Shown here piece by piece: positions 8,921-17,741 of a DNA stretch of 64,000 nt (positions are counted from its first letter, which is position 1; every line of letters begins with the position of its first letter). The stretch is taken from positions 1 to 64,000 of the forward strand of contig NZ_JAJHPU010000015.1 in assembly GCF_020831405.1 (NCBI RefSeq), written 5' to 3'. Made by a program: the position numbers and the translations under genes. This DNA is from Pseudomonas oryzagri (GTDB lineage: Bacteria; Pseudomonadota; Gammaproteobacteria; Pseudomonadales; Pseudomonadaceae). Below the pieces are notes generated by a model, which was given only the letters and a program-made list of their open reading frames with translations, was not told the origin of the DNA and did no database searches.

Positions 8921-10462
8921 GTGAGCCAGTCTCTGATCGAAGCCCTGCAGAACCCCGCCTTGTACCCGCACCCGGTGGAGGGTTTCGAGGTCATCGAGAC
9001 GCATATCTCCTGGGTCCTGCTCACCGGCTCCTACGCCTACAAACTGAAGAAGCCGGTTGACTTCGGCTTCCTCGACTTCAGCACCCGCGAGTCCCGCGAA
9101 CACTTCTGCCGCGAGGAGCTGCGCCTCAACCAGCGCACCGCCCCGCAGCTCTATCTCGAGGTTCTGGCGGTCACCGGCAGCCTCGACGCCCCGCAGCTCG
9201 GCGGCGACGGCCCGGTGCTCGACCACGTGCTGAAGATGCGCCAGTTTCCGCAGAGCGACCTGCTGTCCAACGTGCTGGCACGCGGCGAGCTGACTGCCGC
9301 GCACATCGACCAGCTCGCCGAGCAGATCGCCGACCTGCACGCCAAGGCCGGGCGCGTGCCCGCCGAACATCCCCTGGGCACGGCCGAGGCGGTGATGGCG
9401 CCGGTGCGGCAGAATTTCGAGCAAATCCGCCCGTACCTCGACGAGGCCGGCGACCTGAGCCAACTGCAGCATCTCGAAGCCTGGGCCGAAGACACCTTCG
9501 CCCGCCTGAAGCCTCTGCTCGACCAGCGCAAGACCGATGGTTTCATCCGCGAGTGCCACGGCGACATCCATCTGGCCAACGTCACCCTGCAGGAAGGTCG
9601 CCCGGTGCTATTCGACTGCATCGAGTTCAACGAGCCGTTCCGCCTGATCGACGTGATCAGCGACGCCGCCTTCCTGGCCATGGATCTCGAGGATCGCGGT
9701 CTGAAGTCGCTGTCCGGGCGCTTCATCAACACCTACCTGGAGCTGACGGGCGACTACCACGGCCTGACCCTGCTGCCGTTTTACAAGGCCTACCGTGCCA
9801 TGGTCCGCGCCAAGATCAGCCTGTTCCGCCTGACCCCGGACCAGAATCCCGAGGAGCGGGCGGCCATTTTGCGCCAGTACCGCGCCTACGCCGGCCTGGC
9901 GGAAAGCTACAGCAGCGTGCCGACCCGCTTTCTCGCCATCACCCACGGCGTATCCGCGGTCGGCAAGAGTCACGTGGCCGAGCGGCTGGTCGAGGCCTTC
10001 GGCGCCATCCGCCTGCGTTCGGATGTCGAGCGCAAACGGCTATTTCCCGCTGCCGCCGAGGCCGAGCTGTACTCCAGCGAAGCCAGCCGGACCACCTATG
10101 CACGACTGCACGGGCTGGCTGACGTCATCCTGCAGGCCGGCTTCCCGGCAGTCCTGGACGCCACCTACCTCAAGCAGGACCAGCGCCAGGCGGCCCATGC
10201 CGTGGCCGAACGGCTTGGCGTGTCCTTCCTGATCCTCGACTGCCACGCCCCCCAGGAGGTGATCGCCACCTGGCTGGCCGAACGCCAGGCAGCGGGCAGC
10301 GATCCGTCCGACGCGACCCTGGAGGTCATCCAGGCCCAGGAGCGCAGCCGCGAGCCCCTGAGCGAAGCCGAGCTGGCGCACAGCGGGCGTATCGACACCG
10401 ACGCAGTCGGCAGCCTCGACGAACTGGTCGAGCGTCTGCGCCGCCACCTGCCCGGCCTGTGA
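8921..10462 (+). CDS. Bifunctional aminoglycoside-phosphotransferase-like / P-loop ATPase protein
   Basis: Two-domain protein of 513 residues with no assigned substrate. The N-terminal ~330 residues resemble the APH/choline-kinase fold, with the catalytic-loop motif CHGDIHLANV and the downstream metal-binding FDCIEF. The C-terminal ~180 residues are a zeta-toxin/kinase-like P-loop domain with Walker A GVSAVGKS and later DATYLK. This fusion is widespread in pseudomonads and is annotated as a bifunctional phosphotransferase/ATP-binding protein; resistance activity should not be assumed. Start is GTG at 8921, chosen for the AAGGA site and the promoter upstream. Transcribed divergently from mrcB. 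Confidence 0.8.
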   Translation: MSQSLIEALQNPALYPHPVEGFEVIETHISWVLLTGSYAYKLKKPVDFGFLDFSTRESREHFCREELRLNQRTAPQLYLEVLAVTGSLDAPQLGGDGPVLDHVLKMRQFPQSDLLSNVLARGELTAAHIDQLAEQIADLHAKAGRVPAEHPLGTAEAVMAPVRQNFEQIRPYLDEAGDLSQLQHLEAWAEDTFARLKPLLDQRKTDGFIRECHGDIHLANVTLQEGRPVLFDCIEFNEPFRLIDVISDAAFLAMDLEDRGLKSLSGRFINTYLELTGDYHGLTLLPFYKAYRAMVRAKISLFRLTPDQNPEERAAILRQYRAYAGLAESYSSVPTRFLAITHGVSAVGKSHVAERLVEAFGAIRLRSDVERKRLFPAAAEAELYSSEASRTTYARLHGLADVILQAGFPAVLDATYLKQDQRQAAHAVAERLGVSFLILDCHAPQEVIATWLAERQAAGSDPSDATLEVIQAQERSREPLSEAELAHSGRIDTDAVGSLDELVERLRRHLPGL

Positions 10463-10554
10463 GCCGCCGCCCCGTCCGCGACTGACGGCGCTCGCGGCTT
10501 TGCCAGTGCCGTCTAGACTTCTCGCTAGACGGCCGGCCAGCCTGGGGTGGGGCG

Positions 10555-10827
10555 ATGAACGATGAACTGCTGGAACTGAAGAACCTCGGCAAAACCTCGG
10601 CGCTGTGGCTGCATGCCGTCGGCATCCACAGCACCAACGAACTGCGCCGACGCGGCGCGGTGGCGGCCTATCGAGCGGTGCTCGCCCGCGGCTTCAACGC
10701 TTCCCGCGTCCTGCTCTATTCCATCGAGGGTGCGCTGCTCGACGTGCATTGGAGCGAATTGCCCCACGAACGCAAGGCCCACCTGCTCGATCAGCTCGCC
10801 GCCGGCGAGCCGCGCAACAAGAGCTAG
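10555..10827 (+). CDS. TfoX/Sxy C-terminal-domain protein
   Basis: A 90-residue protein that matches only the C-terminal domain of TfoX/Sxy competence regulators (LLELKNLGKTSALWLHAVGIHSTNELRRRGAVAAY), a helix-hairpin-helix-like module. The N-terminal TfoX domain is absent, which is normal for the stand-alone pseudomonad version and not a truncation. ATG at 10555, preceded by GGGGTGGGG. Role unknown; it lies 103 bases before the cyclic-nucleotide-domain gene and could be co-transcribed with it. Confidence 0.75.
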   Translation: MNDELLELKNLGKTSALWLHAVGIHSTNELRRRGAVAAYRAVLARGFNASRVLLYSIEGALLDVHWSELPHERKAHLLDQLAAGEPRNKS

Positions 10828-10930
10828 CTCACAACTCCACCGCCATCAATTTACCTTCCCGAGACAAAACCTTTATTGTCTGTGGGCGCTTGGCGTCATT
10901 ATTCGACCTGCTCCTCAAGGAATCGCGCCC

Positions 10931-11728
10931 ATGTACCTCACCGGCGAGCACCCGGCTTATGCCGATCAACTGATCAACCACCTGCAGAGCCTCCCCGGAC
11001 AACTTCTGGAGGGACTCGAGCCGAGCGGCCCGTCGCTGGAAATTGCCGAGCTGCGGGACGCTCTGGAAGAGCTGCCGACCAACCAGCTCTATCTCATCGA
11101 GAGCGGCCTGCTACAGGCCGAGTTCGACGAACGCGCAGTGTTCTTCCTCAGCGAAGGCGACCTGCTCGGCCTGCGCCAGGGCCTCGAATCCCCGGCCTGC
11201 CGTTACAGCTGCAGCGAACCGGTGCGCCTGCGCCCGTATGCGCGCAACGCAGTGTTCGCCCACATCCACGCCGAGCCACGGCGCCAGGAGCTGTTCACCC
11301 AGTACCTGGGCGGGCAGATCAGCCTGCTCGCCGACGCGCTGGCCCGCTTGCGTCAACCCGAGCTGCGCCCCAACACCGGCTATCAGCACTTCGCCGCGGG
11401 CGAGGAGTTGATCCACCAGGGCGACGAGGCGGACAACGTGTTCATCATCGTCGAGGGACACGCCGAGGCCTTCGTCGATGGCCAGCGGGTCGGTGACGTG
11501 CAGAAGGACGAAATCTTCGGTGCCATGGCGGTCTTCACCGGGGAAAAGCGCAGTGCCACCGTCATTGCCAGCGAGCCGTGCACGGTGATGACCATCCCCA
11601 AGGAACAATTCATCACCCTGATGCACAGTAATCCGCGCATCGCCCACAGCCTGATCGAAAGCCTGGCCCGGCGTATCCGCCTGCTCAACCAGGAAGTCAC
11701 CCAGCAGCGCCTGGCCCTGCCTGCCTAA
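10931..11728 (+). CDS. cbpA: Cyclic-nucleotide-binding domain protein, CbpA-like
   Basis: The 265-residue protein has an N-terminal region of unknown fold (1-135) and a C-terminal Crp-type cyclic-nucleotide-binding beta-roll (about 140-255, GEELIHQGDEADNVFIIVEG). There is no DNA-binding helix-turn-helix. Position next to the prrF/phu locus matches CbpA of P. aeruginosa, a cAMP-binding, polar protein regulated by Vfr. The phosphate-binding cassette reads IFGAMAVFTGEKRSATV: the Arg is present but the usual Glu of the FGE motif is Ala, so ligand affinity may differ. ATG at 10931 is the only start that avoids the upstream overlapping frame. A strong terminator follows. Confidence 0.8.
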   Translation: MYLTGEHPAYADQLINHLQSLPGQLLEGLEPSGPSLEIAELRDALEELPTNQLYLIESGLLQAEFDERAVFFLSEGDLLGLRQGLESPACRYSCSEPVRLRPYARNAVFAHIHAEPRRQELFTQYLGGQISLLADALARLRQPELRPNTGYQHFAAGEELIHQGDEADNVFIIVEGHAEAFVDGQRVGDVQKDEIFGAMAVFTGEKRSATVIASEPCTVMTIPKEQFITLMHSNPRIAHSLIESLARRIRLLNQEVTQQRLALPA

Positions 11729-11744
11729 GCCCCGCGCATCTCCC

Positions 11745-11782
11745 CAAAAAAGGCGAGCGGACATCCTCCGCTCGCCTTTTTT
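11745..11782 (+). terminator. Intrinsic terminator after cbpA
   Basis: GGCGAGCGGA, loop CATCC, TCCGCTCGCC followed by six T, with a matching A run upstream. A perfect 10-base-pair stem 20 bases after the cbpA stop. Confidence 0.9.
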
Positions 11783-11806
11783 GTTACCTATGCGACAAGG
11801 AAGCGC

Positions 11807-11840
11807 TTGACTCAAAAATGAGAAGCATTATTATTTACCC
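11807..11840 (+). promoter_or_regulatory. prrF promoter with overlapping Fur box
   Basis: TTGACT (11807-11812), 16-base spacer and TATTAT (11829-11834). The spacer and -10 are covered by an AT-rich inverted repeat, AATG-N5-CATT (11817-11829), in the setting AAAATGAGAAGCATTATTAT, a good match to the Fur box. Iron-loaded Fur bound here would block RNA polymerase. The neighbouring protein genes both end at this spot, so the site can only serve the small RNA. Confidence 0.8.
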
Positions 11841-11951
11841 AGCTGGTCGCGAGACCGGCAGGTAAAACGGGAAAGGCGTCAGCCGATCTTCGGTTTATCT
11901 CCTCATCAGGCTAAATCACGGTTTCGACCCGGCGCTGCCGGGTCTTTTTTT
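11841..11951 (+). ncRNA. prrF: PrrF-type iron-responsive small RNA
   Basis: Hfq-dependent RNA that, in Pseudomonas, pairs with and represses mRNAs of iron-using proteins when iron is scarce (functional analogue of RyhB; ArrF in Azotobacter). The conserved 5' stem GCTGGTCGCGAGACC, the conserved pairing core CTCCTCATCAGGCTAAATC (11900-11918) and the terminator GACCCGGC-GCT-GCCGGGTC plus seven T (11926-11951) are all visible. Length of about 111 nt fits the 110-120 nt known. Start inferred from the promoter spacing. It lies between cbpA and phuW, as in P. aeruginosa, but there is only one copy. Confidence 0.88.
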
Positions 11952-11960
11952 GTCCGCGCG

Positions 11961-12851
11961 TCAGCGCTTACCGCCCTCGCGCAGCGCAGCGCAGTGGTCC
12001 TGTGCGGGTTGCCCGGGAGTGAACCAGACGTAATCGGCCTGGGCCGCCGTTACCGGCTGCCCCACTTCCGCCAGTTGCAATACCAGGATGCCCTCCCCCG
12101 CCCCCAGATCGCGCAGGTGCAGCGGCACGCCGAGGTCGCGACGCACGTGATAGCCGCCGGCCAGCAGGAGTGCCGGTGCCGGTGCCGCCAGCAGCCGCTC
12201 GGCCATGCGTCGATCACGCTGCTGCTGCACCGCCAGCATGGCCGGCAGCTGGTCTTCAGGCAGCAGATCGCAATGCGCCTCGCGTATCTGGGCGCGCAGC
12301 GCGACCTGCACCGCCGGCGCCGTGGACGCCTCGCCCGTCAGCGCCGGCGGCGCGCGATAGATCGATCCGATCTCACCGCGGCCGAGATTGGCCGCCAGCA
12401 AGGGTTCCGGCCGGGCCAGGGCGTGGCGGACCAGCGCGCCATACATCGTCCAGTCCCAGCCCTTCTGCCAGGCCAGCGCCGCCGGCAGATCGCTCGGCCA
12501 CTCGCCGCGCCGCGCCGCCGGGTGCACGGCATCCACCCGCCCCTGCTGCTCGGGGTTGAGCATTTCCAGCAGCAGGGCGCCGGGTCGGCGTTCCGTCGCC
12601 AGGGCCTGCAGCAGCCACAGCTGCAGGGCATGGTGGTCCGGGTTGTCGTGCTGCTCGCCGATCAGCAGCCGCGGCGCCGGGGCCAGACGCGCCACCAGCT
12701 GCGCCGGGGTCAGTCGCTCGCCACTGTGCAGATCGACGATCGCGCCCAGATCGGCATGCCGGCGCCCTTCCGGGCCCTGCCAAGCGGGCAGGGGCGGCAG
12801 ACTGTGGCAAGCGGCCAGCAGGGCCAGAGTGCAGAGCAGCAACAAACGCAT
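11961..12851 (-). CDS. phuW: ChaN-family lipoprotein, PhuW-like
   Basis: Heme/iron-associated lipoprotein of the ChaN (DUF399) family; ChaN of Campylobacter binds two hemes at a dimer interface. The 296-residue product has a lipoprotein signal (MRLLLLCTLALLAAC, lipobox LAAC) and the family hallmark GEQHDNPDHHALQLWLL near residue 68, plus LLLAGGYHVRRDLGVP near 235. It is the last gene of the phuU-phuV-phuW run, 12 bases after phuV. Role in heme transfer is inferred from family and context. Confidence 0.82.
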   Translation of the reverse strand: MRLLLLCTLALLAACHSLPPLPAWQGPEGRRHADLGAIVDLHSGERLTPAQLVARLAPAPRLLIGEQHDNPDHHALQLWLLQALATERRPGALLLEMLNPEQQGRVDAVHPAARRGEWPSDLPAALAWQKGWDWTMYGALVRHALARPEPLLAANLGRGEIGSIYRAPPALTGEASTAPAVQVALRAQIREAHCDLLPEDQLPAMLAVQQQRDRRMAERLLAAPAPALLLAGGYHVRRDLGVPLHLRDLGAGEGILVLQLAEVGQPVTAAQADYVWFTPGQPAQDHCAALREGGKR

Positions 12852-12863
12852 CGGCCATTCTCC

Positions 12864-13631
12864 TCAGCGCACGATGATCAGTGGATGGCCCCGTTCGGGA
12901 TGGCGCTGCACCAGCACCTCGAGACCGAAGACCGCCTTGAGCGGAGCCGCCCGCAGCACCGCCTCCGGGGTTCCCAGCGCCGCCGCGCGCGCGGCGCCGA
13001 GCAGCAGCAGGCGATCGCAGTAGCGCGCCGCCAGGTTGAGATCGTGCAGCACCGCCAACACCGCCACGCCATGCGCGGTCAGTTGGCACACCGCCTGCAG
13101 AATGGCGTGCTGGTGCGACGGGTCCAGCATCGCCGTCGGCTCGTCGAGCAACAGCACCTGGCCCGCAGCCCCCGGCCACAACTGTGCCAGCACCCGCGCC
13201 AGCTGCACCCGCTGGCGCTCGCCGCCGGACAGCGCCAGGTAGTTGCGGCCGGCCAGATGGGCGACATCCGCCGCCGCCAGCGCCGCGGCCACCACCTCGG
13301 TATCGTGGCGCAGCCCGGTGGCATGCGGCAGGCGGCCCATGGCCACCACCTCCTCGACGGCGAAGGGAAAGCTCAGCGTCGAACTCTGCGGCAGCACCGC
13401 CAACCGTCGCGCCCGCTCGCGCCCAGGCCAGGCGGCGAGGGAACGGCCGTCCAGCAGCACCTGGCCGGCGGCCGGCGACAGCTCGCCGCACAGCGCGCCG
13501 AGCAGACTACTCTTGCCGGCGCCGTTGGGACCGAGCACGCCCAGCAGTTCGCCGGGACGCAGCTCGAGGTCAATCCCCTCCAGCACGCGGCAGGCCCCAC
13601 GCTGCACCGCCAACTGCTCTGCGCGCAGCAT
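12864..13631 (-). CDS. phuV: Heme ABC transporter ATP-binding protein
   Basis: Cytosolic ATPase of a heme importer (PhuV/HmuV type). The 255 residues contain Walker [10 protein letters not shown], the Q-loop in [12 protein letters not shown], the ABC signature [15 protein letters not shown] and Walker [13 protein letters not shown] with the H-loop [10 protein letters not shown]. The start at 13631 is fixed by an ATGA overlap with the stop of phuU. A much longer reading frame continues upstream through phuU in another frame but is an artefact of GC-rich sequence. Confidence 0.93.
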   Translation of the reverse strand: MLRAEQLAVQRGACRVLEGIDLELRPGELLGVLGPNGAGKSSLLGALCGELSPAAGQVLLDGRSLAAWPGRERARRLAVLPQSSTLSFPFAVEEVVAMGRLPHATGLRHDTEVVAAALAAADVAHLAGRNYLALSGGERQRVQLARVLAQLWPGAAGQVLLLDEPTAMLDPSHQHAILQAVCQLTAHGVAVLAVLHDLNLAARYCDRLLLLGAARAAALGTPEAVLRAAPLKAVFGLEVLVQRHPERGHPLIIVR

Positions 13632-14668
13632 CACAGGCGCTCCCGACGCAGCAGGTAGAGGAAGAAGGGCGCGCCGAGCAGCGCGGTCAGGGTACCGATC
13701 GGCAGCTCCGCCGGCGCCAGCAGCAGACGCGCCGCCAGGTCGGCGAGCAGCAGCAGGGTGGCCCCGGCGAGAGCTGCCGCCGGCAGCAAGCGGCGATGGT
13801 CGGGGCCGGTGAGCAGGCGCACCAGGTGCGGCACCACCAGGCCGACGAAACCGATCATGCCCGCCGCCGCCACCGCCGCACCGACGCCGAGGGCGACGCA
13901 CAACACCAGCTCGCGCTTCAGGCGCTCGACCTCGAAGCCTAGGTGGCGCGCCTCCGACTCGCCGAGCAGCAAGGCGTTCAGCGCCGTGGCACGTCGCGGC
14001 AACCACAGCGCCACGCCCAGGCACACCGGCAGCAGCGGCCACAGCCGCGCGTAGCTGGCGCCGTTGAGGCTGCCCAGGTTCCAGAAGGTCAGGCTGCGCA
14101 GGGTCGCGTCGTCGGCCAGGTAGCTGAACAATCCGATGGCCGCTCCGGCCAGGGCGCTCAGGGCGATGCCGGCCAACAGCATGGTGGCTACTCGCGTCTG
14201 CCCCTCGCGCCGGCCGAGGCGGTAGACCAGTGCGGTCACCGCGAGACCGCCGGCGAAGGCGCACACCGACAGCAGCCAGGGTGCCAGCCAGCCCGGCAGC
14301 CCGCCGAGTTGGCTGGCACCGACGATGGCCAGCGCCGCGCCCAGCGCGGCGCCGCTGGAGACGCCGATAAGGCCGGGATCGGCCAGAGGATTGCGGAACA
14401 GCCCCTGCATCGCCACCCCGGCCAGGCCCAGCACCGCACCCACGGCCAGACCGAGCAGCGCACGCGGCAGGCGCAGTTGACCGACGATCAGCTCCGCCTG
14501 CTCCAGTCCCTCCCCCGCCAGCGGCAAACCGGCGAGACGCAGCAGGGCGCGCAGGCTGTCGGCCAGCGACAGGCTGACCGGACCGAGCGCCAGCGCCAGG
14601 CAGAAGGCCAGCGCCAGGGCGAGTCCCAGCAGGGGCAGCAGCAGGGAGCCACGGATCGGAGGGTTCAT
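13631..14668 (-). CDS. phuU: Heme ABC transporter permease
   Basis: FecCD-family inner-membrane permease of a heme importer. The 345 residues form about ten hydrophobic segments, with the family motifs [46 protein letters not shown]-like (residues ~65-110) and a C-terminal [20 protein letters not shown]. It is the first gene of the cluster here; in P. aeruginosa phuS and phuT precede it, but upstream of this copy is only a 122-base gap and a divergent Rieske gene. No Fur box is visible in that gap. Confidence 0.92.
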   Translation of the reverse strand: MNPPIRGSLLLPLLGLALALAFCLALALGPVSLSLADSLRALLRLAGLPLAGEGLEQAELIVGQLRLPRALLGLAVGAVLGLAGVAMQGLFRNPLADPGLIGVSSGAALGAALAIVGASQLGGLPGWLAPWLLSVCAFAGGLAVTALVYRLGRREGQTRVATMLLAGIALSALAGAAIGLFSYLADDATLRSLTFWNLGSLNGASYARLWPLLPVCLGVALWLPRRATALNALLLGESEARHLGFEVERLKRELVLCVALGVGAAVAAAGMIGFVGLVVPHLVRLLTGPDHRRLLPAAALAGATLLLLADLAARLLLAPAELPIGTLTALLGAPFFLYLLRRERL

Positions 14669-14737
14669 CGGGGCGGGATCGGCTTCGAGCAGGAACGATG
14701 CGGCAGCATAACAGGCCGGCGCGGCGCACCGTGCGAC

Positions 14738-14767
14738 TTGGCAGGCGCCGCGCGCACTGCGGATAAT
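14738..14767 (+). promoter_or_regulatory. Sigma-70-like promoter of the Rieske gene
   Basis: TTGGCA (14738-14743), 18-base spacer, GATAAT (14762-14767), then the ribosome site GGAGG near 14778 and the ATG at 14791. Reasonable match to a housekeeping promoter in the short gap between phuU and the Rieske gene. Confidence 0.45.
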
Positions 14768-14790
14768 GCCGGCGAGACGGAGGCGATCCC

Positions 14791-15108
14791 ATGCAACGAC
14801 TGTGCAGCAGCGACGACCTGGCCGAAGGCGACAGCCGCGGTTTTACCCTGGCGGGCAGCGCGCTGCTGCTGGTGCGCCGCGAAGGGCGGGTATACGCCTA
14901 CCGCAACCGTTGCCCGCACCGCGGCATTCCCCTGGAGTGGCAGCCCGACCAGTTCCTCGACGTCAGCGGCAGCCTGATCCAGTGCGCCACCCACGGCGCG
15001 CTGTTCGTCATCGAGTCCGGCGAGTGCGTCGCCGGCCCCTGCGCCGGACAAAGCCTCGCGGCGCTGCCCTGCCGCGAGCAGGACGGCGCCATCTGGGTCG
15101 ACGGCTGA
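14791..15108 (+). CDS. Rieske [2Fe-2S] domain protein
   Basis: A stand-alone 105-residue Rieske ferredoxin-like protein. Both cluster-binding motifs are present: C-x-H in RCPHRGIPL (about residue 45) and C-x2-H in CATHGALF (about residue 65). No membrane anchor, so cytosolic. Such small proteins can serve as electron donors to oxygenases or nitrite-reductase-like enzymes, but no partner gene is nearby. Function unknown beyond electron transfer. Confidence 0.85.
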   Translation: MQRLCSSDDLAEGDSRGFTLAGSALLLVRREGRVYAYRNRCPHRGIPLEWQPDQFLDVSGSLIQCATHGALFVIESGECVAGPCAGQSLAALPCREQDGAIWVDG

Positions 15109-15130
15109 GCCCTGCCCGGGTCGCCGGCAC

Positions 15131-15838
15131 CTACAGGCACACCTCCAACCGGCGCACCAGACGCATCCCCAGCGGCGACGATTCGGCGCCATAGGCGAGC
15201 ACCTCCACGCCGGCCGCGACCGCCGCCTGCAAGGCCGCCGCATAGTGCGGGTCGATCTCCTGCGCCGGGCGCACCGCCTCGATCCCGGAAAGATTGACGC
15301 AGTACAACTGCACCGCGCGCACGCCCTGGCGCGCCAGAGCGGCCAGCTCGCGCAGGTGCTTGCTGCCACGCTCGGTGCGCGCATCCGGAAAGGCCGCCAC
15401 CGACGTATCGGCAAAGCCCAGGGTGACGCTCTTCACCTCGACGAAGGCGCCGCCGCCGGGGTAGTCGAGATGAAAATCGGCACGACTGTTCTCCTCGCCG
15501 TAGCGTACCTCGCGACGCAGGTCGGCGAAGCCGGCCAGCTCGGCGATGACGCCGTCATGCAGCGCTTCCTCGACCAGGGCGTTGGCCCGCGCGGTGTTGA
15601 CGCAGGCCAGCCGGCCCTGCGGCGTCTCGCTCAGCTCCCAGGTCCCCGGCAGCTTGCGCCTGGGGTCGTTCGAGCGACTGAACCAAAGCCGCCCGCCCTC
15701 GACCATGCAGTTGCGCATCGAGCCAGTGTTCGGGCAGTGGATGGTCAGCGTCTCGCCGGACAGCGTCTCGATGTCGGCGAAGAAACGCTGATAGCGACGC
15801 AGCAGACGTCCCTCCTCCAGCGGCGGATCAAAGCGCAT
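15131..15838 (-). CDS. sfsA: DNA/RNA nuclease SfsA (sugar fermentation stimulation protein)
   Basis: The 235-residue protein matches SfsA along its length: [16 protein letters not shown] near residue 33 and the PD-(D/E)XK-like core [23 protein letters not shown] near 118-140. E. coli SfsA was first linked to maltose metabolism and DNA binding; recent family naming treats it as a nuclease. Its ATG at 15838 lies inside the upstream aminotransferase gene (11-base overlap), so the two are coupled. Confidence 0.9.
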   Translation of the reverse strand: MRFDPPLEEGRLLRRYQRFFADIETLSGETLTIHCPNTGSMRNCMVEGGRLWFSRSNDPRRKLPGTWELSETPQGRLACVNTARANALVEEALHDGVIAELAGFADLRREVRYGEENSRADFHLDYPGGGAFVEVKSVTLGFADTSVAAFPDARTERGSKHLRELAALARQGVRAVQLYCVNLSGIEAVRPAQEIDPHYAAALQAAVAAGVEVLAYGAESSPLGMRLVRRLEVCL

Positions 15839-17009
15839 CGGGCCTCCAGCTCTTCAGGCCGCGGGCGATGCGCGCCACCGCCTCCTCCAGGCGCGGCAGG
15901 CTTTGCGTGTAGGCGAAGCGCACATGGCGGTCGGCCTGGTGGCGGCCGAAGTCCAGCCCGGGCGTGAAGGCGACGTGCTCGGTCTCCAAGAAGTGCCGGC
16001 AGAAGGCCTGGGCGTCACCGCCAAAGGCGGAAATGTCGGCGTACAGGTAGAACGCGCCCTGTGGCTCCACGACGATGCGAAAGCCCAGCGCGCGCAGGGC
16101 CGGCAGCAGGTAGTCGCGGCGGCGGGCGAACTCGGCGCGGCGCGCCTCGAGGATCGCCAGGGTGCCCTCCTCGAAGCAGGCCAGCGCGGCGTGCTGGGCC
16201 AGGGTCGGCGCGCTGATGTAGAGGTTCTGCGCCAGCTTTTCCAGCTCCGGCACCGCCGCCTGCGGCGCCACCAGCCAGCCGAGGCGCCAGCCGGTCATGC
16301 CGAAATACTTGGAGAAGCTGTTGAGCACGAAGGCCTCGTTGTCCACTTCCAGCACGCTGGGCGCCTCCAGGTCGTAGGTCAGGCCGTGGTAGATCTCGTC
16401 GACCAGCAGGTGGCCGCCGCGCGCCCGCAGCGTCGCCGACAGCGCCGCCAGTTCGTCGCGGCTCAGCACCGTGCCGGTGGGATTGGCCGGCGAGGCGAGC
16501 AGCGCACCTACGCTGTCGGCATTCCAGTGCCGGTCGATCAGTTCGGGAGTGAGCTGGTAGCGCGACTCCGGGCCCACCGGCACCAGTTGCGCGTCGCCTT
16601 CGACCAGGCGCAGGAAATGGCGGTTGCATGGGTAGCCGGGATCGGCGAGCAACCAGTGCTTGCCGGGATCGACCAGCAGGGCCGCGGCCAGCAGCAGCGC
16701 GCCGCTGCCGCCGGGGGTGATCAGGATGCGCTCGGGGTCTATGCTGAGCCCATGGCGGGTGGCATAGAAGCCGGCCAGCGCCTCGCGCAGGGCCGGCAGA
16801 CCGCGCGCCGCGGTGTAGCGGGTATGCCCGGCGGCCAATGCCGCCTGGCCGGCGCGCACGATGGGTTCGGCGGTGGTGAAGTCCGGCTCGCCGATCTCCA
16901 GGTGGATGACGTCGTGGCCGGCGGCCTGCAGCTCGTGGGCCCGCGCCAGCAGGGCCATGACGTGGAAGGGTTCGATGGCGCGGCTGCGCGCGCTGAATGA
17001 GGGAGCCAT
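15828..17009 (-). CDS. Class I/II pyridoxal-phosphate aminotransferase
   Basis: A 393-residue fold-type I aminotransferase. Visible are the substrate segment LEIGEPDF, the PLP-stacking and Asn motif [11 protein letters not shown], Asp-x-x-Tyr in [11 protein letters not shown] and the PLP-binding Lys in [17 protein letters not shown]. Specificity cannot be read from sequence; homologues are annotated as aspartate/alanine-type enzymes. I start at the ATG at 17009 ([15 protein letters not shown]); an upstream ATG at 17057 would add 16 residues without family support. First gene of a pair with sfsA, divergent from dksA. Confidence 0.88.
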   Translation of the reverse strand: MAPSFSARSRAIEPFHVMALLARAHELQAAGHDVIHLEIGEPDFTTAEPIVRAGQAALAAGHTRYTAARGLPALREALAGFYATRHGLSIDPERILITPGGSGALLLAAALLVDPGKHWLLADPGYPCNRHFLRLVEGDAQLVPVGPESRYQLTPELIDRHWNADSVGALLASPANPTGTVLSRDELAALSATLRARGGHLLVDEIYHGLTYDLEAPSVLEVDNEAFVLNSFSKYFGMTGWRLGWLVAPQAAVPELEKLAQNLYISAPTLAQHAALACFEEGTLAILEARRAEFARRRDYLLPALRALGFRIVVEPQGAFYLYADISAFGGDAQAFCRHFLETEHVAFTPGLDFGRHQADRHVRFAYTQSLPRLEEAVARIARGLKSWRPDAL

Positions 17010-17203
17010 GCGGCCCTCCGTGATTGGGCAAAAAGCGATTCTAGCCAACTGCAACACGACGGTGCAGAGAGCGTGACCCCCGGGGTGGCGTCCTCCCCGG
17101 GATTCTGGTAGGTTCGCCCGCTTGCAACCGCAGGCCCGGCTAGAATGCCGCTGATGGATACAACCTGCGCACGGGATTAGCGAACGTGAGAGGCGGACAT
17201 ATC

Positions 17204-17644
17204 ATGCCGACCAAGACCCAAGACAAAAGCAACCAGATCCGCAGCTTCGAGCCCTACCAGGAGACCCCCGGCGAGGAATACATGGGCGACCAGATGCGCG
17301 CCCACTTCGTCGGCATTCTCAACGGCTGGAAGAAGCAGCTGATGGAGGAAGTCGACCGCACCGTGCACCATATGCAGGACGAGGCCGCCAACTTCCCCGA
17401 TCCGGCCGACCGCGCCAGCCAGGAAGAAGAGTTCAGCCTGGAACTGCGCACCCGCGACCGCGAGCGCAAGCTGATCAAGAAGATCGACGAAACCCTGCAG
17501 TTGATCGAAGACAACGACTACGGCTGGTGCGAGTCCTGCGGCGTCGAGATCGGCATCCGCCGCCTCGAGGCACGACCGACCGCCACCCTGTGCATCGACT
17601 GCAAGACCCTCGCGGAAATCAAGGAAAAGCAGCTGGGTTCCTGA
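17204..17644 (+). CDS. dksA: RNA polymerase-binding transcription factor DksA
   Basis: Secondary-channel factor that with ppGpp reprograms transcription, notably shutting down rRNA promoters. The 146-residue protein has the N-terminal coiled coil (about 30-105) and a C-terminal C4 zinc finger, CESCG at about 114 and CIDC at about 135, with all four Cys present, so it is the zinc-containing type. Start chosen at ATG 17204 ([19 protein letters not shown]), preceded by GAGAGGCGG; the upstream ATG at 17186 adds six residues of ribosome-site sequence. Followed by a hairpin. Confidence 0.95.
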   Translation: MPTKTQDKSNQIRSFEPYQETPGEEYMGDQMRAHFVGILNGWKKQLMEEVDRTVHHMQDEAANFPDPADRASQEEEFSLELRTRDRERKLIKKIDETLQLIEDNDYGWCESCGVEIGIRRLEARPTATLCIDCKTLAEIKEKQLGS

Positions 17645-17651
17645 CCCGCAA

Positions 17652-17671
17652 CGGGGCGCCACGGCGCCCCG
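17652..17671 (+). terminator. Stem-loop after dksA, possible terminator
   Basis: CGGGGCGCC and GGCGCCCCG form a very GC-rich stem 8 bases after the dksA stop. The following sequence (CGCTGTTTC) is only weakly T-rich, so termination would be partial. Confidence 0.45.
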
Positions 17672-17741
17672 CGCTGTTTCTGGCCCCGCCGGCAGCTGCC
17701 GGCGCGGACCCTCGCCCGCCTCTCCTGCCGCACGCCCGCCG

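Noticed and set aside
8921-10462. Calling the APH-like gene an aminoglycoside resistance gene
   Set aside because: It is a conserved core-genome fusion with a second P-loop domain and no mobile context; the fold alone does not indicate drug resistance.
11812-11835. Fur box as an operator of phuW or cbpA
   Set aside because: Both genes end toward this site, so their promoters are elsewhere; the box overlaps the small-RNA promoter instead.
14669-14790. A Fur box expected in front of phuU
   Set aside because: The gap is GC-rich, and I could find no AT-rich 19-base palindrome resembling a Fur site.
12864-14792. A 642-codon frame that would fuse phuV to an upstream sequence
   Set aside because: The upstream part is the phuU gene read out of frame; phuV has its own ATG at an ATGA overlap and normal family length.
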